The position numbers were made by a program, and so were the translations under genes. 8,799 nucleotides of DNA. It comes from Acidobacteriota bacterium (GTDB taxonomy: Bacteria > Acidobacteriota > Terriglobia > Terriglobales > Acidobacteriaceae). The stretch spans positions 3,464 to 12,262 of the forward strand of contig JAJZIF010000063.1 of the NCBI GenBank assembly GCA_021810735.1, written 5' to 3'. The notes beneath the pieces are model-generated. The model was not told where the DNA came from, ran no database searches, and worked only from the letters and a program-made list of their open reading frames with translations. Numbering within the stretch: position 1 is the first letter of the stretch; every line of letters begins with the position of its first letter. Positions 1 through 5,149 of this stretch are shown piece after piece.

Positions 1-78
1 ACGCCCAAAGCGGAGATGGAACTGGTGAGGCGACGGCTGAAACGCGCGATGGAATTGAACGCCGCACAGGAGAAGTGA
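1..78 (+). CDS. RelE/HigB (Gp49-like) toxin, C-terminal fragment
   Basis: Only the last 25 codons are inside the window; the reading frame is open from base 1 and ends at TGA 76-78. The visible tail begins TPKAEMELVRRRLKRAM. It matches the usual end of the phage-derived Gp49-like/HigB toxins (PF05973 type), where a T-P-K-x-E-x-E-L-A-x-x-R segment closes the protein. Members of this family are ribosome-dependent mRNA endonucleases that act in the cytoplasm and are held inactive by a cognate antitoxin. The antitoxin start codon lies two bases after this stop, so the two genes are almost certainly co-transcribed and translationally coupled. The catalytic part lies outside the window, so activity cannot be judged. 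The assignment rests on a short tail plus a very informative neighbour. Confidence 0.72.
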   Translation, partial: TPKAEMELVRRRLKRAMELNAAQEK

Positions 79-80
79 AC

Positions 81-401
81 ATGCCGAAACGCGATTATGT
101 AGAGAGCACGGGAAACGTCTTTGCCGATCTTGGCCTTCCGGAGCCGGATGAAGCTCTGGCCAAAGCTGAACTGGCGCAGAAAATTGTTGCCATTATCCAC
201 GAACGGCGGCTGACGCAGACGGACGCCGCAGTGATCCTTGGAATCGACCAGCCGAAAGTCTCTACTTTGATGCGCGGACGGCTCTCTGGATTTTCCATCG
301 AACGGCTGCTGCGCTTTCTGCTGCTGCTGGGGCGCGACGTTGAAATCAATGTGAAGACTCGTCCGCGTTCGCGCTCCCAATCCCGCTTAATGGTGGCGTA
401 A
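81..401 (+). CDS. XRE-family antitoxin of a HigBA-like toxin-antitoxin pair
   Basis: This is a small cytoplasmic DNA-binding protein of 106 residues. It binds and neutralises the toxin encoded just upstream, and such antitoxins usually repress their own promoter. The N-terminus has the signature GNVFADLGLPEPDEALAKAEL (about residues 11-31) seen in HTH_37-type antitoxins. A helix-turn-helix follows at about residues 45-64 (LTQTDAAVILGIDQPKVSTL), then GRLSGFSIERLLRFL and a GRDVEI strand. The C-terminal tail is Arg/Ser-rich. ATG at 81 is chosen because AGGAG (68-72) sits 8 nt upstream. A GTG at 75 in the same frame would overlap the toxin stop and be too close to that site. The protein appears complete and undamaged. 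Confidence 0.88.
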   Translation: MPKRDYVESTGNVFADLGLPEPDEALAKAELAQKIVAIIHERRLTQTDAAVILGIDQPKVSTLMRGRLSGFSIERLLRFLLLLGRDVEINVKTRPRSRSQSRLMVA

Positions 402-737
402 AAGCGGCTTTCCAGGACAGGCTGGTGACGACCGGCACAGTTCCTTCGGAGGGGAGCGGAGTAGTAATCGTGGTAAGAAACCGTAGTAGAAAATATATCA
501 TAGAGTTGTAGGCTAATGATTATATGGCGGTAAGTGGCCGAATGTGAGTGACGCCTCGGCCATTTCGAATCAATCGGTTATTTCGTTAGATTCCATGCAA
601 CGCTCGTATCCGGGCGTCAATGGCTGACAACCTCTCCGCGTCTCGGGTATTTTCCGGGAAGGCCGTGCCAGAAATGAAGGTCACAACAAGGTACTTCAGC
701 TACGTCGCGCTCGACGGAGATTCCCCGGTCCTCGCTT
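402..737. other. Intergenic region without a recognisable gene
   Basis: No credible coding region was found on either strand. The segment has an AT-rich patch at about 475-530 and one hairpin (533-564). A minus-strand frame is open from inside the transposase remnant down to a TGA at 617-619, but it has no start signal and resembles nothing I know. It may be degenerate mobile-element DNA continuing from the IS630-like remnant next door. Confidence 0.5.
533..564. repeat. Hairpin downstream of the toxin-antitoxin genes
   Basis: AGTGGCCGA (533-541) pairs with TCGGCCATT (556-564) through nine pairs, one of them a G-T wobble, around a 14-nt loop. It lies about 130 bp after the antitoxin stop and is followed by only a short T stretch. 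A weak terminator for the toxin-antitoxin transcript is possible, but the long loop and missing T-run make that uncertain. Confidence 0.35.
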
Positions 738-1150
738 CTAGTTCGCTTCCTGATGACTAGGTCGATTCGCGGAAGGCCGTGACGATCGGGGGATGGGCGT
801 GGAGCGGCTCTTTTGCAGCCGCAGCCCCAGTCGCTTAAGCTGCCGGCTCAATAGCGAGGGGCAAACCTCAACCTGGTACTGGAGAGCCAGCAGGTACTGC
901 AGTTCCACCAGCATTCGGTTCGGTCGCTCGTTCAGCCACTTTCCCAGCGCCCTATGTAATTCCGGCGTGAGTCGGCTCCGCAGTCCGCGCCGGTGACGCC
1001 CCCGCTCCGATTGCCCGCTGCGCTTGCGTTGGTCGATGACCTTGCGCGCCCAACCTTAGCTGACGCCAAAGTTCTCCGCCACCTTCCGTACACTCTGCCG
1101 GTCACGATCGCGCGCCGCCCAAAAAAATCATCTTCAAAAGCTCTTGCCAT
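738..1150 (-). pseudogene. IS630-family transposase remnant (N-terminal HTH part only)
   Basis: The minus strand encodes the N-terminal DNA-binding region of an IS630-type transposase in broken form. It starts at ATG 1150-1148 with MARAFEDDFF and then loses frame at a run of seven T (A-run 1121-1127 on plus). It resumes in another frame as DRDRQSVRKVAENFGVS, meets TAA (1058-1056), and continues GWARKVIDQRKRSG, LTPELHRALGKWLNERPNRM and SRQLKRLGLRLQKSRS. This order, a first HTH, an Arg-rich linker, a second HTH with an LTPE start and an LKRLGL end, is that of IS630 transposases. Similarity stops near base 800, and TAG at 740-738 ends the frame. The DDE catalytic domain (about 200 residues) is absent, so no active enzyme can be made. 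The family call is from motif memory; the lesions are visible directly. Confidence 0.72.
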
Positions 1151-1335
1151 TCTCGTTGGTGTCCTTGGAATTGCCAGAACAAGCTTATCCCGATCTGTCA
1201 ATCCGTCCCGACTTTTGGCATGCGGATTCCGTAGCAGGTCACTTCGTCTCTGGCTGTCGTTCCTGATGTCTTCGATCAGGATAGTAACAAAAGCAAGCGG
1301 TCTTTTCTAAACCTCGACCACCGTGGCGAACAATC
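1151..1335. other. Spacer between the transposase remnant and the repeat element
   Basis: No gene is supported here. The plus-strand frame across 993-1310 is the antisense shadow of the transposase remnant plus random extension. A small perfect inverted repeat, TCCTGA (1261-1266) with TCAGGA (1276-1281) and a 9-nt loop, is present; its role is unknown. Confidence 0.4.
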
Positions 1336-1376
1336 TGGAGCGAATTTACAGATACCGCGTTCAAAGGAAGGATGAG

Positions 1377-1400
1377 TCATTCTGAGCGAGCGTAGAATCC
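1377..1400 (+). repeat. Dispersed repeat, TCATTCTGAGCGA type
   Basis: The segment reads TCATTCTGAGCGAGCGTAGA followed by ATCC. It closely resembles a short repeat (TCATTCTGAGCGAAGCGAAG and variants) that I recall being scattered in acidobacterial, chloroflexal and other genomes. Only one copy is in this window, so the repeat status rests on prior knowledge. Confidence 0.5.
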
Positions 1401-1460
1401 AGAGAATGATGGCGGAGTGCACGATGCGCATATCTTCCGGAATCCTTACTGGGAAGTGCG

Positions 1461-1491
1461 GTGCCTGCCCTGAGCGAAGTCGAAGGGTTCA
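1461..1491 (+). repeat. Dispersed repeat, CCCTGAGCGAAGTCGAAGGG type
   Basis: The core CCCTGAGCGAAGTCGAAGGG lies within this segment. Its reverse complement translates to the PSTSLRAG string that recurs in spurious predicted proteins of many environmental bacteria. It shares CTGAGCGA with the repeat at 1377-1400, so the two may be related. Copy number cannot be judged from this window. Confidence 0.6.
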
Positions 1492-1547
1492 CAATGAATC
1501 CCTCCCGCAGAAACTGCACAAACTGTAAATCCGCTCCAAACACGCGC

Positions 1548-1585
1548 TACGAAGTAAGTCCCAACCCATCGCCATCTACTTCGTA
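1548..1585. repeat. Inverted repeat just after the EF-G-like gene
   Basis: TACGAAGTA (1548-1556) and TACTTCGTA (1577-1585) form a perfect 9-bp stem with a 20-nt loop, starting 15 bp beyond the EF-G-like stop codon (minus strand). The loop is long and no T-run follows in the transcript direction. It is at best a poor intrinsic terminator and may instead be an mRNA 3'-end structure. Confidence 0.35.
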
Positions 1586-1600
1586 TAGACGACAACGCGG

Positions 1601-3754
1601 CTAGCCTTCCTCCTCGACCGTTGTAGACTGATTTGTCTTTGCCGCGGCAATGATCTTTTCCTGCGTTTGCGGCAGAACAAAGTCGTAGTGGTCCATCTCC
1701 ATGTGAAAACTTCCTTGGCCCTGCGTCATCGCCGTCAGATCGGCGCCGTAGGTCAGCATGTCCGCCATCGGTACTTCCGCCTGGATGATTGTCTGCCCAG
1801 GTACGGAACTGGGTTCCATTCCGAGAACACGCCCATGTCGTCCCGGCAGGTCCCCCATCACAGTTCCGGCAAATGAGTCGGGCGTGTGAATGCTGACGCG
1901 CATCACCGGCTCCAGCAACGCCGGACGCGCCCGTTCCATGCAGTCGCGGAAGGCCAGCCGCCCCGCGATGCGGAAACTCATCTCATTCGAATCCACCTCG
2001 TGATACGAGCCATCGAAAACCGTCACGCGAAAATCCACCATGGGATGGCCCGCGAGATATCCCCGATCGGCCGCCTCCCGCACGCCTTTTTCAATCGCAG
2101 GAACATAGTTGCGCGGGATAGCTCCGCCAAAAATATCATTCACAAACTCGAAGCCTCCGCCGCGCGGCAATGGCTCAATGCGAATCTTGCAATCGCCGAA
2201 TTGCCCATGCCCTCCCGACTGTTTCTTGTGCCGCCCATGGCCCTCGGCCTGCGCGCGAATCGTCTCTCGATACGGCACCTTGGGAGCTTTCAGCGTGACT
2301 TCCGTGTGGTACCGGCGACGCAGCTTCGACACCACCACTTCAATATGTTGCTGGCCCGTCCCGGCAATCAGAAATTCATTCGTCTGCGGGTCGCGGAAAA
2401 AACGGATCAGCGTATCTTCTTCCATAATGCGGTGCAGGGCATTGGCCAGCTTGTCCTCATCCGCCCGGGTACGCGGTTCAATGGCAAACGCAATTGCCGG
2501 CTCCGGGTTCTGCACCTGCTCGTACAAGATGGCGTGCCGGCTGTCCCCCAGCGTGTCGCCGGTGTGCGTGCTCCGCAATTTGGCCACCGCGCCCAGATCG
2601 CCCGCGTGCAACTCCGGCACAGCCACGGGCTTTTTCCCTTGCATGATGGCAAGGTGTGCCAGCTTTTCCTGCGCCTGCTGTTTGTAGTTGAACACCGAAT
2701 CGTTGTCGTGGGCGCATCCGGAAAAAACCTTAAAGAATGAAATTTGTCCGGTGAATGGATCGGAGATGGTTTTGAAGACGAACAGTGACAGCGGCCCGTT
2801 GTCGATGATCGGCTGGCCTTCTTTTCCCGACGCCGTCTCCGCAACTCCGCTCCCATTTTCCGGCTTCCCGCTCTTCGCGGCCAACGAGGTCGCCGGGACC
2901 GGCGCGCGTTCCACCGGCGCGGGCGCATAGACGCGGAAAAATTCCAGCAAACGATCGGTTCCAATGTTGTTCAGCCCGGAAGAAAACATCACCGGGAAAA
3001 TACGATCCTCCCGGATCGCTTCATGCAGCGCAGTTACCAGGTGTTCTTCGCTCAATGTGCCTGCATTGAAAAACTCCTCCAGCAATTCATCCTTCCCCTC
3101 CGCTACCAGTTCCACCAGCGCTTCATGCGCCGCTTGCGCCTGCTCCAGCAGGTCCTTTGGAATTGCGATGGATTGACCGCGTCCCTTGGAATCGCGGCGA
3201 TACTCATAGGCCTGCATCGCGATCAGGTCGACGATGCCGGAGAACGACGCTCCCGCTCCAATCGGCAGCGCGACCGCTGTCACGGTGCGTCCGAAACTGG
3301 CGCGCAGGCTTTCCATCACCGCGTCGGGTTTCGCGCGCTCGCGATCCATTCCATTGACGACCAGGATGCGCGGCAGCTTGAATTCCTCCGCGTAATCCCA
3401 CACCCGTTGCGTCATCGGTTGCGGTCCTTCGACTGCATCGACCACCACGGCGACCGCTTCGACCGGCAGCATCGCCGCCCGCGCCTCCGGCACAAACATG
3501 TTGAAGCCGGGAGTATCGATCAGATTGATCTTCACTCCGCTCCACTCGCAGAATGCAACAGCGTTGGCAAGCGTCACGCGTCGCGCAACTTCCTCTTCGT
3601 CGTAGGCTGTGACCGCAGTCCCGTCCTCGACGCTGCCCATGGTTGGAATTGTGCCGGCTGCCGCCAGCAACGCTTCAATCAGTGTGGTTTTTCCGCAGTG
3701 CGAATGGCCGACGAAGGCCAGATTGCGAATCTCGTTGCCCAGGTACGTCTTCAT
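1601..3754 (-). CDS. Elongation factor G-like translational GTPase
   Basis: This 717-residue protein has the full EF-G domain set and should act on the ribosome as a GTPase. The subgroup (EF-G_bact/EF-G2-like rather than canonical FusA) is indicated by the P-loop GHSHCGKT at residues 16-23 in place of HIDAGKT. Switch I reads ARRVTL (T61) and G3 is DTPG (80-83). G4 is NGMD (134-137) instead of NKMD. A low-complexity linker (about 285-315) precedes domain II ([18 protein letters not shown]). Domain IV has SGGHGQFGD (about 511-520) and the tip segment [11 protein letters not shown] (about 584-594). Domain V ends [19 protein letters not shown] at 3754 is supported by GGAGG (3765-3761) 6 nt upstream. 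The gene stands alone, divergent from nuoB. Its role in translocation, recycling or stress is not established for this subgroup. Confidence 0.9.
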   Translation of the reverse strand: MKTYLGNEIRNLAFVGHSHCGKTTLIEALLAAAGTIPTMGSVEDGTAVTAYDEEEVARRVTLANAVAFCEWSGVKINLIDTPGFNMFVPEARAAMLPVEAVAVVVDAVEGPQPMTQRVWDYAEEFKLPRILVVNGMDRERAKPDAVMESLRASFGRTVTAVALPIGAGASFSGIVDLIAMQAYEYRRDSKGRGQSIAIPKDLLEQAQAAHEALVELVAEGKDELLEEFFNAGTLSEEHLVTALHEAIREDRIFPVMFSSGLNNIGTDRLLEFFRVYAPAPVERAPVPATSLAAKSGKPENGSGVAETASGKEGQPIIDNGPLSLFVFKTISDPFTGQISFFKVFSGCAHDNDSVFNYKQQAQEKLAHLAIMQGKKPVAVPELHAGDLGAVAKLRSTHTGDTLGDSRHAILYEQVQNPEPAIAFAIEPRTRADEDKLANALHRIMEEDTLIRFFRDPQTNEFLIAGTGQQHIEVVVSKLRRRYHTEVTLKAPKVPYRETIRAQAEGHGRHKKQSGGHGQFGDCKIRIEPLPRGGGFEFVNDIFGGAIPRNYVPAIEKGVREAADRGYLAGHPMVDFRVTVFDGSYHEVDSNEMSFRIAGRLAFRDCMERARPALLEPVMRVSIHTPDSFAGTVMGDLPGRHGRVLGMEPSSVPGQTIIQAEVPMADMLTYGADLTAMTQGQGSFHMEMDHYDFVLPQTQEKIIAAAKTNQSTTVEEEG

Positions 3755-3843
3755 GCCAGTCCTCCAGGAATTTCAACGTTGGAGAAGGAAGCGCGTGCAG
3801 CAACACACGGATGGCCCAGCAAATCCGGGGCTGGAACCGCACC

Positions 3844-3921
3844 TTCTCCTGAAGCGGATTTTCCTGTCGGCGGCATCGACGCCGAGATTTTCTGCCGGCG
3901 GCCCCTCTTCAGGAAAAGCCG
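3844..3921 (-). promoter_or_regulatory. Possible structured leader of the EF-G-like mRNA
   Basis: One arm can pair with two different partners. TTCTCCTGAAG (3844-3854) is complementary to CTTCAGGAAAA (3907-3917) except at one position, which becomes a G-U wobble in minus-strand RNA. The adjacent CGGATTTTCCTG (3855-3866) is complementary to the overlapping CAGGAAAAGCCG (3910-3921) with one mismatch. The two helices exclude each other. A separate 6-bp hairpin, TCGGCG with CGCCGA, lies between at 3867-3885. The block sits 90-167 nt upstream of the EF-G-like ATG. Leader function is inferred; no known riboswitch class was recognised. Confidence 0.3.
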
Positions 3922-3926
3922 CGCAT

Positions 3927-3938
3927 CCTATCGATAGG
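3927..3938. repeat. 12-bp perfect palindrome CCTATCGATAGG
   Basis: The palindrome lies between the divergent EF-G-like and nuoB genes and two bases before a TATAAT. Its position suits a regulator-binding site for either gene, but there is no second copy nearby and no regulator can be named. Confidence 0.3.
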
Positions 3939-4225
3939 AATATAATCCGCTCGAAACTTTTCACCGAAACGCTGGGGCAGCCGTCCCACACGCGACGACC
4001 CAGACCAGCATTTCGAAGGACTACGGAGTCTAGCATTGCCGATTCCACGAGAGCAAGTCGGATCGTGTTTGCTTCGTTTGCGTCCCCGTATCTCAACTCG
4101 GGACTACCTATCCAGTCGCAAGCCTCTCCCTCTCAGACGCATGGAATGAAAGTCAGTGCGGAAATCGTGTCGTCCATCGAGCGGCTCGCGCTGGAAGCAG
4201 GCGGCGTTTTGATGAACGATCGCAA

Positions 4226-4253
4226 TTGCATCCGCGGCAAAATGCGAGATACT
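4226..4253 (+). promoter_or_regulatory. Weak candidate promoter for nuoB
   Basis: TTGCAT (4226-4231) and GATACT (4248-4253) are separated by 16 bp and would start transcription about 15-20 nt before the chosen nuoB ATG. The -10 matches consensus at 4 of 6 positions and the -35 at 3 of 6, so the support is slight. Confidence 0.22.
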
Positions 4254-4277
4254 GGAGATGTAGGATCAAGAATCCAT

Positions 4278-4856
4278 ATGGCAGAGACCCACACGCTCAA
4301 AGATCAGTATTTGTTTGGAAATCTCGAAAGCAGCGCGCTGAATCAGAGCAAAGTGCGCGAAGTCAACTACGGCTACGACCAGAATGAGGGAGTGATCCTG
4401 ACCTCGCTCGATACCGCGCTGAACTGGGTGCGTAAAAGCTCTATCTGGCCCATGACGTTTGGCCTGGCCTGTTGCGCCATCGAAATGATGTCCATGGGAG
4501 CCTCGCGGTTCGACGTGGCCCGCTTTGGCTCCGAAGTCTTCCGCCCCTCCCCGCGCCAGTCCGATCTGATGGTGATTGCCGGACGCGTATCGAACAAGAT
4601 GGCCCCGGTGATTCGCAGGCTGTATGACCAGATGCCGGAACCCAAATGGGTGATTTCCATGGGAGCTTGCGCTACCTCCGGCGGCGTGTTCAATAATTAT
4701 GCGTTGGTTCAGGGAGTTAACCAGATTATTCCCGTCGACGTCTACGTGCCCGGCTGTCCGCCTCGCCCGGAACAACTCATGTATGCCCTGACCCTGCTGC
4801 AGGAGAAAATTCTGCGCGAGCGGGGTACGGTGAAAAAAGTTTTGAACCTTGAGTAA
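4278..4856 (+). CDS. nuoB: NADH-quinone oxidoreductase subunit B (NuoB)
   Basis: NuoB is the peripheral-arm subunit of respiratory complex I that carries the terminal [4Fe-4S] cluster N2 and passes electrons to quinone at the cytoplasmic face of the membrane. The 192-residue protein has all four cluster ligands: adjacent C65 and C66 in [11 protein letters not shown]131 in [10 protein letters not shown], and C160 in VPGCPPRPE. The segments [19 protein letters not shown] and [16 protein letters not shown] are typical of the family, and length is normal. The first 45 residues are poorly conserved. ATG at 4278 has only a weak AGGA (4262-4265) upstream. In-frame ATGs at 4242, 4212 and 4146 are alternatives, but the sequence before 4278 does not look like NuoB. 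No other nuo gene is within 4 kb downstream or 4 kb upstream in this window. Confidence 0.95.
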   Translation: MAETHTLKDQYLFGNLESSALNQSKVREVNYGYDQNEGVILTSLDTALNWVRKSSIWPMTFGLACCAIEMMSMGASRFDVARFGSEVFRPSPRQSDLMVIAGRVSNKMAPVIRRLYDQMPEPKWVISMGACATSGGVFNNYALVQGVNQIIPVDVYVPGCPPRPEQLMYALTLLQEKILRERGTVKKVLNLE

Positions 4857-4907
4857 CTGAGGCGGCGTCAGGGCGGCGGCGAAACGTCGCGTCGTCCGCA
4901 CCATGTT

Positions 4908-4919
4908 TATCGATCGATA
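4908..4919. repeat. 12-bp perfect palindrome TATCGATCGATA
   Basis: It sits 8 bp before the candidate -35 at 4927 and shares the TATCGAT core with the palindrome at 3927-3938 on the other side of nuoB. An operator is possible; chance is also plausible for so short a site. Confidence 0.25.
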
Positions 4920-4926
4920 TATTTTC

Positions 4927-4954
4927 TTGGCTTTAGAGTATCTGTTGGTATATC
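4927..4954 (+). promoter_or_regulatory. Candidate sigma-70-type promoter for the barrel/OmpA gene
   Basis: TTGGCT (4927-4932) and TATATC (4949-4954) have a 16-bp spacer, each matching consensus at 4 of 6 positions. Use of this promoter would give a leader of about 190 nt before the ATG at 5150. The placement in an AT-rich spacer is favourable, but no other evidence supports it. Confidence 0.28.
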
Positions 4955-5149
4955 TTTAAGACTGGCTAGGTATGGGTAGGGCAGCCTTTCGATTAGTATT
5001 TGTGCCCTATGCTCGCTGCGGAAGTATTGTTAAGCTGACCGGCATGGATCGGTCTTCTTGTCGGTGCTTGGGATAGATAGAACAAAACGCTCAAGGAGCC
5101 TAGATTGCTAAGCTAAGCTCATTTAAACAAAGTTGTGGAGGATACAGGG

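Larger units (their letters stand above)
1336..1538. mobile_element. IR-bounded repeat element, MITE-like candidate
   Basis: TGGAGCGAATTTACAG (1336-1351) and CTGTAAATCCGCTCCA (1523-1538) are inverted copies with one mismatch in 16. They enclose about 170 bp carrying two motifs known as dispersed repeats in environmental bacterial genomes: a TCATTCTGAGCGA-type repeat and a CCTGAGCGAAGTCGAAGGG-type repeat. No transposase is encoded inside. The minus-strand frame across 1361-1543 yields the NPSTSLRAG peptide string, which is a by-product of the repeat and not evidence for a protein. A non-autonomous mobile element or a nested set of small repeats would both fit. Target-site duplications were not evident. 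Confidence 0.5.
3766..4277. other. Divergent intergenic region between the EF-G-like gene and nuoB
   Basis: About 510 bp separate the two start codons. The plus frame upstream of nuoB happens to stay open here, and even across the antisense of the EF-G-like gene, but the predicted peptide shows no recognisable domain, so I treat it as non-coding. The region holds inverted repeats at 3844-3921, a palindrome at 3927-3938, and a perfect TATAAT at 3941-3946 on the plus strand. On minus, the overlapping TATATT (3944-3939) faces the EF-G-like gene. Neither has a good -35 hexamer. Confidence 0.5.
4857..5136. other. AT-richer spacer upstream of the barrel/OmpA gene
   Basis: No gene is seen between the nuoB stop and the ribosome-binding site of the next gene. 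The first 45 bases are GC-rich with a small GCGGCG-AAA-CGTCGC hairpin (4876-4890) that lacks a T-run. The rest is distinctly richer in A and T than the flanking genes, as expected of a promoter region. A palindrome TATCGATCGATA lies at 4908-4919. Confidence 0.5.

Noticed and set aside
657..781. Direct repeat GGAAGGCCGTG at 657-667 and about 771-781
   Set aside because: An 11-bp match pair without regular spacing or further copies is too little to call a CRISPR, iteron or attachment site.
993..1310. Plus-strand 105-residue frame
   Set aside because: It is antisense to the IS630-like remnant and its sequence resembles no family.
1361..1543. Minus-strand frame encoding a peptide with NPSTSLRAG
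   Set aside because: The string is the translation of a dispersed DNA repeat and recurs in spurious predictions; no ribosome-binding site or domain supports a protein.
1886..2740. Plus-strand 284-residue frame and other long frames at 2109-2687 and 3023-3937
   Set aside because: They are antisense or overlapping shadows of the well-supported EF-G-like gene, produced by its GC-rich codon use.
3609..4277. Long in-frame extension upstream of nuoB, giving a 415-residue protein
   Set aside because: It runs antisense through the EF-G-like coding region and then through the intergenic gap, shows no known domain, and NuoB proteins are normally about 160-220 residues.
4876..4890. GCGGCG-AAA-CGTCGC hairpin after nuoB as an intrinsic terminator
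   Set aside because: The stem is only six pairs with a wobble and is followed by GC-rich sequence with no T-run.
5038..5055. GACCG/CGGTC inverted repeat in the leader of the barrel/OmpA gene as a riboswitch
   Set aside because: A single 5-bp stem with an 8-nt loop is expected by chance and no known riboswitch core is nearby.
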